A DNA stretch of 64,000 nt, from NCBI GenBank assembly GCA_933228895.1, contig OW121846.1, forward strand, positions 146,090,746 through 146,154,745. The letters run 5' to 3'. Position 1 is the stretch's first letter, and each line of letters opens with the position of its first letter. Below, one piece after another: positions 11,513 through 21,129 of this stretch. The position numbers and the translations under genes are program-made. The notes under the pieces were generated by a model. That model was not told where the DNA came from, searched no databases, and saw nothing but the letters and a program-made list of their open reading frames with translations. Source of the DNA: Platycnemis pennipes (Eukaryota > Arthropoda > Insecta > Odonata > Platycnemididae).

Positions 11513-12290
11513 GAACAAATTTACATATTAGCGTATTATATCCAAAATACGTGTATTTTTTCATGTTTATGCGATTTTTATACATAAGGATGAACAATAC
11601 TCGATATAGTAAAACATATCAACTTATTAAAAATAATGAAAATGTTTAGGACAATTTTTTCTCCTCAACCTCTTGGCTGTCCGTCAGTTGTTCGTAAACT
11701 AAACAGTCCGAACTGCACTCGCCCGGCTGTGTGAGAGATTGACTCTCTCTCTTCCCTTCACCCCCCCCCCCCTCTACGGAAGGGCAATTGGGAAAGAGTC
11801 GCGTAGCGTTCTTGAGCCAATCCCTCAGTGGTGGATGAGTGACCATGCCCTTGCCGGGTGAACGTCTTCCGAATTGCAGACAATACTTTTTTCTGAGTGA
11901 GACAAACCACTATGTACTCTTTCCAAAGGATCCCACTTCCCTTTTCTCATAGTGTGAGCAGGGCTGAAGAATCGGTACGCACGGATGGGCGTCTACGTCT
12001 CACAGACGGGCGCGAACAAGGGCAGGCGCAATAAACAGAGACGGGTGGGAGTCTCCTGGGTTTTCCGAACCTCAGCAAATCTTTACCACGTGCATTGTAT
12101 TGTTGCCCCTCTCTTCCCCCATCCCACGCCAGGGTCTAGCCGATAGCGTGCCCCACGTGGCCGGGGGAGGGGTGAGCTGGGGGCGAAGCTGGGAGTAGCC
12201 TCCCCCAGCCTTCCTCTAATCTCAGGAAACAGCTGAGTGTTGCCGCTTCAACCACCATCCCTCGGCAGTGGCCAGAAGCTCGGAAGGACT

Positions 12291-12353
12291 GTGACCCACC
12301 GGTGGGTCACACCGCCCATGCAAAAGGCTGAGTGTGACCCACCGGTGGGTCAC
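12291..12353. repeat. Two 20-bp perfect palindromes, right end of the MITE
   Basis: The same palindrome recurs at 12291-12310 and 12334-12353, 43 bp apart. The right pair is closer to the terminus than most of the left set, so the two ends are asymmetric (3 versus 2), as in many piggyBac-family ends. Confidence 0.9.
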
Positions 12354-12405
12354 GCCGCGCTGTGAGGAGTAGGGCTTTAAACAGCTCCGCAGTGAACGTG
12401 TTAAG

Positions 12406-14664
12406 CTAGGAGTCCAGAATAACTCCAAGATACTTGACCGATGTTGAGGGATGTAAAACCTTTCCCTGCAAGGAGGGAGGTCTAAAGCCCTCCATTTTCC
12501 TTTTATTGGTAAACAATACAAGCTTGGTTTTCTCCGGATTTACAGTCAGCCCTGTTTCTGCACACCACCCCATTACCTTTTCCAGGGCTTTCTGCATAAG
12601 TCCGGAGACAGTATCAAGGTATTTTCCAGTGATGAGTATAACTACATCATCTGCGTACCCCTGAGTGTATGCGCCAGTCCTATTCAATTTTAAGATAAGA
12701 CTGTCGACTACCATATTCCAGAGGAGTGGAGATAACACTCCTCCCTGAGGGCAGCCTCGAGTCACTGCCACCTTCATTGAACTGTCTCTCAAGACTACTT
12801 TGACAGTTCTCTGTTCCAACATGTGTCTAATCCAGCTCACAATGTGAGCATGGATGCCATGTCTTCCTGCAGCAATGCAGATTTGATCAAAGGACGTGTT
12901 ATTAAATGCTCCCTCGACATCAAGAAATGCCCCCAGTCCGTACATTCCATGCTCCAGCACCCCCTCAATCCTGCTAACAAGATTGTGTAGCGCCGTCTCC
13001 ACGGATTTTCCTTTCTGGTAGGCATGTTGATACAGGTGTAGGGGGTGATCTCTTAATGGTCCCTCCCTTATGTACCTGTCCACTATCTTTTCTAATGTCT
13101 TCAATAGAAAAGTCATAAGACTGATTCCTCTAAAGGAATCTGCTCTTGTGTAGTCCGTCTTACCCGGTTTAGGTATGAAGACCACCTTGGTGACCCTCCA
13201 GGCTTTTGGAACATATCCATAAGCCAGGCATGAGCGAAATATTCTTACCATTGGAAGGAGGAGCAAATCCTGCCCTTCCTGAAGGAGTGCAGGAAATACC
13301 CCATCCTCCCCAGCAGCCTTAAAGGGGCTAAAGCTCATGATTGCCCATTTTGTAACTGAGTACCTCACGATGCTGGAGGAAAGTCTCCATTCCATCCGAG
13401 CCGGACGGATGGGATTCCTCCCATACTGCATCTCCCTCAACTCTCTGGAGCCTGGGAAGTGGGTCTCCAGCATTTGCTTTAGCACTTCCTTATCGGAAGA
13501 CGTGAAGTCTCCCGAGGGAAGCAGTAGAGAACCCACCCCTGCTTCCGAGTCCTTTGATAGGATCTTATGAAGTCTCGCCATCTGTGGAACAGTCTCTACG
13601 CTCTCACAGAAGCCCCTCCATGAGTCCCTTTTACAGCGCTTAATTGCTGCTTTGTACCTCCGTTGGGCAACCTTAAAGTTTTCCCAATCCCGAGGCATTC
13701 TTGTCCTCTTTGCTTTATTAAAGAGTTTCCTAGTCTCTCTACGGAGACCGTCTAATTCTGCTCCCCACCAGGGCAATTTACACCCTTCCTTCCTGGTCAT
13801 TAGGGGGCAGCTGTTTTCGTAGGATGTGATGATGCTACTCTGTAGATGCTCCACAGCAGCCTCCACCTCATCCACGTTTCTAAACTTGCACTGAGGTGCC
13901 CCCTCTAGGGCAGCTCCCAGCCTCTCTCGATATAGTCCCCAGTTGGTATTCCTGGGGTTTCTATATGTTATTTCCCTGTAATTGGATTCTAAAAGAGTGA
14001 AGAGTATGTGTCTGTGGTCGGACAAAGTTATCTCCCCTGACACTCTCCACCCATCAATCCTGTGCAGCAGAGAACTGGTGCACAGTGTAATGTCTATCAC
14101 CTCCTGCCTAATGCTGTTTGCAAAGGTAGGTTGTGATCCTTTATTGAGTATTTGTAACTCCGTAGACGTAAGGTACTCCAACAAGGACTCTCCTCTACCG
14201 TTGGTGCTCCCACTCCCCCACACAATGTGGTGCGAGTTAGCATCACAACCGATAATCAGGTCCCACTTGTTGGTCTTGCAGTGACTCACCAGCCTTTCCA
14301 TCTCATTCGATGGTGGGGGAGCCGGTGAATCATATGGCAGATAAGAGGAGCAGACAACCACTCTCCTCCTATTCTCACCTTCCCCAAGGGTCAGCAGAAC
14401 TACTGCCTGATCCCTCGTAGTAAATTCTGATAAATGTGTTGCATTTATCCCATTCACATAGATACAAGCTCTAGGTCTATCAACAGTGGTGCAGTAAAAT
14501 ACTTTACCCACAGTCATACTTAGTCCTCTGACTCTGCCTTGGAAAGCCCAGGGCTCTTGAATCAGAGCTATCTTAACCTCACCTTTCGATAGGATCCTTT
14601 GCAGGACCCCCGAGGCAGCCCTGCTGTGCTGCAGGTTGGCCTGGAGCATGTCGATACCCGCCAT
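12406..14664 (-). pseudogene. LOA-like ORF2, 5' part: endonuclease and reverse transcriptase
   Basis: 752 open residues from ATG 14664. The AP-type endonuclease occupies about 1-225, with Glu37 (IQEPW), Asp141/Asn143 (GCDAN) and Asp216-His217 (SDHRH) in place. The RT spans about 430-745, with Asp582 (LDVEGAF) and YADD at 670-673. The frame ends at a TAG (12406-12408) placed 1 nt before the TTAA of the MITE insertion. Beyond the MITE the same frame continues at 11247 downwards, so the TAG is a single nonsense change and the MITE a clean insertion. All catalytic residues visible are intact. Confidence 0.88.
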
Positions 14665-14666
14665 GC

Positions 14667-17102
14667 TTAGGCCCTCCCAGCACTATCTTCCTCCCCCAGC
14701 ACCTTTTCCTTGGGGGGATGTTGGACCTTCCCGTCCTCAGAAGTATGGGGCTTCTCCTCAGCCCCATCCCTACCCAAAAGGGTCACCTCTACCTGCTGTA
14801 GGCCGATGGTTCCCTTGAAGTTTGGCGCTGTCAAGCACTTGATGGATGCTTCATCCACCCCCAGGACAAATCGAGTTCCCCGAGGGGTGTCGCACCTTTC
14901 ATAAGGTCTCCATAGGGCTATTTGCAGCCCCGGATTGACCCTTTGTAACCTCCCCAGGAGGGTCTTGGTGTCCGGTTTACTACGCCCCGGCACCCAGATC
15001 ATCACTCTTCTCCTCCTGATGAGTTTATCGGCATCCACAGCTTGGAAGATGGTCCCCTCAACCGGTCCCATCCTCTTTGCCGCTTCAACCAACCAGGCTG
15101 CCGAACGGTCGTTGTCACAGCTAATCTCCAACGCCCCGTTTGCAAACCTGGTCCCCCGAAAGACAGGGAGGTCCTGGTCTTCTGGGACCTCGTCCCAGAG
15201 TCCTTCCAGTCTCCTCTCTATCTCCTCTTGCCATTCCTCTATCATCATCACCTGAGGATACCCTATTGGGATGATGGCCATTTTCTTAAGATTCTTGGAT
15301 GCTCTGCATATGAGGGCCGAGAACCTTCCGAGAAGAGGGCAAAGACCTAGGGTCTTTGCCCTCTTGGCATCCTGAATCTTATTTGTAGGCGTACCCCCTG
15401 GGGTACGCCTCCTCTTTACAGAGGTGGGGGGAGTCTCTATCGTCCCCACTCCCCAGGGGGTACGCCTCCTCTTTACAGAGGTGGGGGGAGTCTCTATCGT
15501 CCCCACTCCCCAGGGGGTACGCCTCCTCTTTACAGAGGTGGGGGGAGTCTCTATCGTCCCCACTCCCCAGGGGGTACGCCTCCTCTTTACAGAGGTGGGG
15601 GGAGTCTCTATCGTCCCCACTCCCCAGGGGGTACGCCTCCTCTTTACAGAGGTGGGGGGAGTCTCTATCGTCCCCACTCCCCAGGGGGTACGCCTCCTCT
15701 TTACAGAGGTGGGGGGAGTCTCTATCGTCCCCACTCCCCAGGGGGTACGCCTCCTCTTTACAGAGGTGGGGGGAGTCTCTATCGTCCCCACTCCCCAGGG
15801 GGTACGCCTCCTCTTTACAGAGGTGGGGGGAGTCTCTATCGTCCCCACTCCCCAGGGGGTACGCCTCCTCTTTACAGAGGTGGGGGGAGTCTCTATCGTC
15901 CCCACTCCCCAGGGGGTACGCCTCCTCTTTACAGAGGTGGGGGGAGTCTCTATCGTCCCCACTCCCCAGGGGGTACGCCTTCTCTTTACAGAGGTGGGGG
16001 GAGTCTCTATCGTCCCCACTCCCCAGGGGGTACGCCTCCTCTTTACAGAGGTGGGGGGAGTCTCTATCGTCCCCACTCCCCAGGGGGTACGCCTCCTCTT
16101 TACAGAGGTGGGGGGAGTCTCTATCGTCCCCACTCCCCAGGGGGTACGCCTCCTCTTTACAGAGGTGGGGGGAGTCTCTATCGTCCCCACTCCCCAGGGG
16201 GTACGCCTCCTCTTTACAGAGGTGGGGGGAGTCTCTATCGTCCCCACTCCCCAGGGGGTACGCCTCCTCTTTACAGAGGTGGGGGGAGTCTCTATCGTCC
16301 CCACTCCCCAGGGGGTACGCCTCCTCTTTACAGAGGTGGGGGGAGTCTCTATCGTCCCCACTCCCCAGGGGGTACGCCTCCTCTTTACAGAGGTGGGGGG
16401 AGTCTCTATCGTCCCCACTCCCCGCCCTGGGGCCCCGCCAGCAGTCACACCAGCAGTTCCCCCATGAGCAGGAGGGTCCGACAGACTCTCACCACGTCCC
16501 CCCGCTCCCGGCTTTTTCCTCTTCCTCCTCCAGGCGGCACCAGTCCGCTTTCCTTCCGTAGTGAGCCTCTCCATTCTCTGAGAAACGCTCCCTAGGGTGT
16601 TAATGGAGGCCCCCGAGTCAGAGTCTACCCCTTTGGGGGGGGAGCCCCGACCCGGTGCCTCTTTGATGGTCGACTCCGAGGAGTCAGAAAGGTTGCCCAT
16701 CTCCTCCAGGTGGGTGGGTAGGGATGGAACAATGGAGGCTGCGTCCTCATCGGGAGCCCCACAGGGGCTCACCGACAGTATCGCTTCCTCCATAGATAGG
16801 GATTGGGTAGTGGGGGCTGCGTCCTCACTGGGAGCCCCGCAGGGGCTCACCAGCAGTATCGCTTCCCCCACAGGTAGGGATGAGGTAGTGGAGGCCGCGT
16901 CCTCATTGGGAGCCCCGCAGGGGCTCTCCAACAGTATCGCTTCCTCCACAAGGGAAGTGAGACTACAAGAGTCCATTTTGAGAGTGTGCCTTTCAGCACC
17001 CTCCATAGCTCCCTCCACAACTCCCTCCATAACTCCCTCCATAACTCCCTCCATAGCTCCCTCCTTGGTTATTTTTGAGTTGGTATCCATATTTGGTCCC
17101 AC
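14667..17102 (-). CDS. LOA-like ORF1 protein with an 18-copy basic repeat
   Basis: An intact 811-residue ORF starts at ATG 17102. The N-terminus has an EGAMEGVMEG-type stretch, then three imperfect 26-residue repeats around SPCGAP.EDAAS. The middle is 18 near-identical 19-residue units (GVGTIETPPTSVKRRRTPW), each with a KRRR nuclear-localisation-like box. The C-terminal 200 or so residues are globular and resemble the DUF4780-type domain found in insect retrotransposon ORF1 proteins (WVPGRSK, GLQIALWRPYERC). Such proteins bind element RNA and bring it to the nucleus; this is family knowledge, not shown here. The stop codon is 2 nt before the ORF2 start (TAAGCATG), suggesting termination-reinitiation coupling. 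Confidence 0.82.
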   Translation of the reverse strand: MGPNMDTNSKITKEGAMEGVMEGVMEGVVEGAMEGAERHTLKMDSCSLTSLVEEAILLESPCGAPNEDAASTTSSLPVGEAILLVSPCGAPSEDAAPTTQSLSMEEAILSVSPCGAPDEDAASIVPSLPTHLEEMGNLSDSSESTIKEAPGRGSPPKGVDSDSGASINTLGSVSQRMERLTTEGKRTGAAWRRKRKKPGAGGRGESLSDPPAHGGTAGVTAGGAPGRGVGTIETPPTSVKRRRTPWGVGTIETPPTSVKRRRTPWGVGTIETPPTSVKRRRTPWGVGTIETPPTSVKRRRTPWGVGTIETPPTSVKRRRTPWGVGTIETPPTSVKRRRTPWGVGTIETPPTSVKRRRTPWGVGTIETPPTSVKRRRTPWGVGTIETPPTSVKRRRTPWGVGTIETPPTSVKRRRTPWGVGTIETPPTSVKRRRTPWGVGTIETPPTSVKRRRTPWGVGTIETPPTSVKRRRTPWGVGTIETPPTSVKRRRTPWGVGTIETPPTSVKRRRTPWGVGTIETPPTSVKRRRTPWGVGTIETPPTSVKRRRTPWGVGTIETPPTSVKRRRTPGGTPTNKIQDAKRAKTLGLCPLLGRFSALICRASKNLKKMAIIPIGYPQVMMIEEWQEEIERRLEGLWDEVPEDQDLPVFRGTRFANGALEISCDNDRSAAWLVEAAKRMGPVEGTIFQAVDADKLIRRRRVMIWVPGRSKPDTKTLLGRLQRVNPGLQIALWRPYERCDTPRGTRFVLGVDEASIKCLTAPNFKGTIGLQQVEVTLLGRDGAEEKPHTSEDGKVQHPPKEKVLGEEDSAGRA
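15403..16424. repeat. 57-bp tandem array, 18 copies, inside ORF1
   Basis: The period is exactly 57 bp (start 15403, last unit start 16372, 17 full periods plus a 53-bp last unit). Units are nearly identical; I saw one clear variant (CCTTCTCTTT instead of CCTCCTCTTT near 15977). Because 57 is a multiple of 3 the ORF1 frame is kept, and the opposite strand is also open throughout. The near-perfect identity implies very recent expansion. Confidence 0.95.
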
Positions 17103-17425
17103 GAGTAGCTAGGGAAATAAAGGGTCCACCCACACAGAGCCCCGCATGCGTGGGTAAGGCTAAATAAAACTGGAGGTCGCCCAGTATCCGGAGTCTCTCT
17201 GTTAGCGACTTCTTACCCTCCGCCCCGCAACTGCGGTCACCCTAGGCACAGAGACGCACCGTGGTGTTGGGAGCTGTTTATCGACCGCCAGGTCTAGATC
17301 CGTCATGTTCAGCGATACCAGGGGCACCTCGTGGAGGATGTGGCTCTTCACCACCTATGACGGTCTTGGTGGTCCATAGGCATGGTCTGCCCTTGTCCCA
17401 CCCTGGAGTCCCTTACTCCTTACCC

Positions 17426-17702
17426 CCGGGAATCTGGGTAACTTGGCTTTATTCGAACATCACACGTAAGATACAACCGTCGCACATCCGATCTAAAAAC
17501 AGACTCCTCGCGCGAGCGCTCGGCCACTGCCTCGGGACGCTGCGTCTCTTATCTCGAAACGTGCTGATCGTCCGGAACAAGACGCTGCCCCCGGGAGAGG
17601 CAGCGCATCCGTTGGAAGAGCGAGCGCAGTGCGGAGACATTGCCTAATAAGGCCATGACTTGAAGGACTGCCATATAAGGCATGCCATCGCCCATACTTA
17701 CA
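17426..17702 (-). repeat. 5' LTR of the gypsy-like element, outer part
   Basis: It resumes the LTR after the inserted retrotransposon. 17426-17440 is the 15-bp target-site copy; 17441-17702 is identical to 2745-3006. It ends CTTACA next to the CTAG target duplication. Confidence 0.92.
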
Positions 17703-17706
17703 CTAG

Positions 17707-18111
17707 ATCATTTCTGGTTTTGTTTCAAGTTATTACAAATATTTTCACTGTGTTGATTTTTGGTAGTTAAATGTTCGTGGTTCATTATTATGTAAGATGA
17801 TCTGGTAAATGTGAGCGAGACGGTGACACTTCTCAAAAAATTTTTTCTGCCCCTGAAAATTGTCGTATTTCGTCGAAATTTTCACAACACAACATGCTAA
17901 CATGATACTTCACTCACGCTAAAAAGATTTTGAAAAGGGTAAAAAATCACAATTTTGCAGTGATTTAAACCCATGAGGTGAGTGTTTTCAGCACCGCCAT
18001 ATTGGAAAACGGTAGTGCTTCCCAGTGTCGGCACCAGATAGCACCGTGTTTCTTGAGTGCCGTAGAATCGGAGGTGCGAAAAAGGCGGTGTTATCGTGCT
18101 TAGCATTAGCC
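17707..18111. other. Intronic stretch, no gene
   Basis: AT-rich sequence after the gypsy target site. The last 100 bp lead into the pogo relic and may be its 5' region. No ORF or splice-site pair of the host gene was seen. Confidence 0.5.
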
Positions 18112-18252
18112 ATGGGAAGGCCTGAGGTGAAAAGAAAATTATTAATTGATAAGCTCAGCCTTCTTAGAAAATTAGGCAAAAATCCACGTACGAAGCGAGT
18201 TAAAATAGCGGCAAAAATTAAAGTTCTGCCATCAATACTAAACTCAATTTCG
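18112..18252 (+). pseudogene. pogo/Tigger transposase N-terminal relic (CENP-B-type HTH)
   Basis: From ATG 18112 the frame reads a basic start (MGRPEVKRK), then KLSLLRKLGKNPRTKRVKIAAK, the layout of the first helix-turn-helix of pogo/CENP-B DNA-binding domains. A similar start is found at 46729. The frame continues but no longer matches the family after about 45 residues, so this is a truncated relic. It would have bound transposon ends. Confidence 0.6.
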
Positions 18253-18892
18253 TTCTACTCAACACATGCATTGTTCGGTGTTTCCGCCTTCGCTCCCAAC
18301 TCGTTTTCAAAAAATCTAAAATTCAAATTAAGTATTGAGGCATGGACATGTGTTATGAGGTTCATGATTCTCATTAGAAATTTTTAATTGAACATGAAGA
18401 TGTTTGCGTGCTTCCAATGTTGCAAATTTACGGAAATGGATAAAACCCGGTTTTGTAAATTTGCTAGAGTAACTTAGGGCCAGTTTCACCAACGAAGATA
18501 ATAGTTTTAACAGAGTGGATTAATAGAGTTAATGTGACTTTTCTGTTTCACCAGTACTAGTAACTCTGTTTTGGGGCATTATCTCGGTTAGTATTTTTAC
18601 TGGAGGTTTCGCCAGGTGAAAGGCTATTGTCCGAGCTAATTCTGTAGAACCATCGTGGCGCGCGGGCCATTTTGTGAGCTACTTTTAGATATTAGTGACA
18701 TTGTCGAGACATTTGAGCTCAATTATCGTTATTTAAGGGAATTACTAGGTGGATTAAGGAAGGTTCTAATTGATTTGAACCCAAAAGCTGAGATTTTATT
18801 TATTCTGAGTAAATAAATGCTACGAAAAGCACTTGGCAACAATTCCGGTGAAGTCTCCTCGGGATTTCCACCAGGTTAAATATTTATGTAAC
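18253..18892. other. Intronic stretch with MITE-like terminus
   Basis: Contains GGGCCAGTTTCACCAACGA at 18477-18495, a sequence resembling a MITE terminal repeat, with a partially inverted GTTTCACCAG nearby. No ORF is supported. Confidence 0.35.
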
Positions 18893-18990
18893 ACCAACGT
18901 TTCCACGGATGACTAGTCCATCGTCTTCAGGGTTAGAGCATCTTCACTTGCCCTGAAGACGATGGACGAGTCATCCATGGAAGCGTTGGT
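18893..18990. repeat. 40-bp-arm hairpin with an 18-bp loop
   Basis: The left arm 18893-18932 and right arm 18951-18990 pair at 37 of 40 positions around a spacer TTAGAGCATCTTCACTTG. Each arm contains CCTGAAGACGATGGAC and ends near GTTGGT. The CCTGAAGACG core recurs in the Penelope-associated hammerhead-like motif at 28961, so this may be two inverted Penelope terminal pieces. Confidence 0.85.
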
Positions 18991-21129
18991 TTTATAAAAA
19001 GGATAAATAAAAACGAATAGCACGTATCTAACCTATAAAACACTATTTTATTTAAATGTTAATAATACATTTCTCATGATAGATATTCCTACCCATTTCA
19101 AACTTAGTTAAACATATTTTATAACCATCAAGAATTCTTGCTGAGTAATCAGGGAACGTTATAGCCGCATACAGTCATGGATACGATTTTCCCATCGCTA
19201 AAACATCTTAGCTTGACAGCCAGACAGAATCAAAATGTAAAATATCAATATAATTATAAACATGTATACCTAAGGTTGATCAAGTATCTCTTGTCACAGA
19301 AATTGCTTCTCTCATCGTCGTGTCTGATCTTTCATAATCACGTCTAGTGAGTTTTAATGTAGTATGAAATTGTTCCAGCGTCTTTCCTAATTAATTACGA
19401 TAGTCCTCACATTCCTATAAAAACAGTTGATTTTGTATCAGGCCAAACGTACCTCAACTTCTATTTCTCCTCTCTCTTAGCTTTCTCCGGTAATATTGTG
19501 GATGCCACCGTTGTAATCAAAACTAGCAGTAGAAAAAAAATTAAACCATACCAATCCATTATTAATAGCTCTACTTCACTTCAGATAAACTTAAACCTCA
19601 ATATCTAGAAAGTTTTGTATAATGAATATTATAATTACTAAATATACACCATACTTTATTTCATCTATCAGGTATCACTTCTGAACAAGGCAGAAGACTT
19701 AAACAAACGATTCCGACCATTGATACAGCTGTGTTGGTCGGAAATCTCCCGTGAATCAATATGAACTATTGATAGGCCTACCATTGCATATCCTTTCTTC
19801 ACATAACATTCCAGGAATTAATTCGAATGATCATTCACCTTTAAGGGGATGCAATTTCAGGTCACCACTTAATGAATTCATTTGCATGACATTCACAGTG
19901 TAAAATGGCCTTGACACCAATGACAACGACGAAGGAAATACTAAGTTTTAAGTGATCAAAAGGTACCTATAATAGCTGTTACTGTACGTTTTCTAGATGC
20001 TGTAAATTAAGGCAGTGTAATTTAAGTTCATTCCAATATTTTATTTCTGTATCTCCTAAACATAACAGTGAAGACAATATGATATCTTAGGGGAGATGTT
20101 TAGTAGAATTAGGTAAAGCAGGCATTGAAATATCTTATAAACATATAGATTAGTGATGGGGCTGGGGATACGCCTCTTGACGTAGTTCTATTTTTCCTCA
20201 CTAGAAGGCATAAGGCTTATGATTTCTGAGATACTTCATGAATTTTTTTCGAGTTTATAACATTGATATTTACAGATAGCATTAGCTGAAATTTACATAT
20301 TTTTACATGCGTATAACACGAAAAGTTCAATGATTAAACATCATTTGCAGTGGTTCCTTTCTATGAATATTTGAGATATATTAGGCGTTACTTGCATATG
20401 CATCCGTTTAGCATATCATCGTATGTATTTATAACTAAAAATATTTTTTTGTAGTTTTTACTCTAAACGCACTCTTACCGCTATTTTGTCAATTGAATTT
20501 CGTCACTTTTTTATTTTGTGACAGATTTTTCCCGCCTTTCAAACATAAACTTCTTCATAGATTTCATTGAAACTAATTTTCGTTGTGACTATTGTTGAAA
20601 CAATTGTTCGTTTTACTTATCGCTGATCGTAACTTGCCATCTTGAAACAAAATGATGGAAACTAAAATCTTATTTTATTCACGTGGATAAAGATTTTGTC
20701 CGCATTTCACAGATAAACGGCCTTAGGGATTATGATGAAACTTTTTTTTTTTTCGTTGTTATGCACCTGCAAGGAGACTTTTTGCTGCCTCAAACCACCT
20801 ACTGCTGTCTTCAAAATCTTATTTTATTCATTTGGACAGACAGCACAACGAACCGGCTTTTGTTTGAAACACTTTTTTCATTGGTATGTATAGACATGAG
20901 AAGGTCATTTTGAAATAATAGGTATACAAAGGACTAGTGACTAACCATTACTAATAAGTAGGGACATGACATTTTCGCGAAACGTTTTTTGCGACAGGAT
21001 TCAAGAAATAAGTGACTTTTTGGGTTTAATCGCGAAATTAACCGTGTCTTCTTTGAAACGCGATTTTTTAAACGAAATTTGAGATATTTTGCAAATGCCG
21101 AATTGTTGTAGTATGAAATATTTTCTTTA
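18991..21129. other. Intronic stretch, no gene
   Basis: About 2.1 kb of AT-rich sequence. TAGTGATGGGGCTGGGG at 20152 looks like a hAT-type terminus but no partner was found. No coding exon with consistent splice phase was seen. Confidence 0.45.

Larger units (their letters stand above)
11252..12400. mobile_element. piggyBac-type MITE, 1,149 bp, with subterminal palindromes
   Basis: It is flanked by TTAA at 11248-11251 and 12401-12404. Terminal inverted repeats are CACGTTCGCTGCGG and CCGCAGTGAACGTG (13 of 14 pair). Five copies of a perfect 20-bp palindrome lie near the ends, three left and two right. There is no transposase; the internal 500 bp is non-coding with a C-run near 11761. TTAA specificity places it with piggyBac. 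It must be moved by an enzyme encoded elsewhere. Confidence 0.88.
9770..17425 (-). mobile_element. LOA-like non-LTR retrotransposon, near full length, nested in the gypsy LTR
   Basis: A 7,656-bp insertion is flanked by a 15-bp target duplication and carries a (ATCT)n-type tail at its 3' end (9770-9781 on the minus strand). It encodes a large ORF1 and an ORF2 with endonuclease, RT and RNase H, the domain set of the I/LOA/R1 group. The RT and post-RT motifs (GCPQGGVLSPLLW, GYADDVVIL, GKTWGL) favour the LOA clade. A piggyBac MITE (11252-12400) sits in ORF2. Removing it leaves about 6.5 kb. Apart from the MITE and one TAG codon in ORF2 the coding regions are open. The 5' UTR is 17103-17425 and the 3' UTR only about 97 bp. 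Confidence 0.88.
2687..17702 (-). mobile_element. Ty3/gypsy (errantivirus-like) LTR retrotransposon carrying a nested insertion
   Basis: Two LTRs bound the element, each starting TGTAAG and ending CTTACA, with a 4-bp target duplication CTAG at 2683-2686 and 17703-17706. On the minus strand the order is 5' LTR, tRNA-Leu-type primer site, gag, RT, RNase H-integrase, env-like ORF, polypurine tract, 3' LTR. Without the 7.66-kb insertion in its 5' LTR it would be about 7.35 kb, normal for the group. A gag-pol-env order with a membrane-anchored env-like gene points to insect errantivirus-type elements. As read, pol has a frameshift, env has an in-frame stop, and no protease or zinc knuckle is visible, so this copy should not be autonomous. 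The two LTRs appear identical, which implies a very recent insertion. Confidence 0.92.

Noticed and set aside
11761..11775. C-run inside the MITE as a functional element
   Set aside because: It is a simple homopolymer, likely variable and possibly of uncertain length.
15403..16424. CRISPR-like array
   Set aside because: Units are contiguous with no spacers, lie within a retrotransposon ORF, and the DNA is animal.
15424..16467. 347-codon plus-strand ORF of perfect 19-residue repeats
   Set aside because: It is the reverse-strand reading of the 57-bp array inside the retrotransposon ORF1. It stays open only because the unit is a multiple of 3 and has no stop on that strand.
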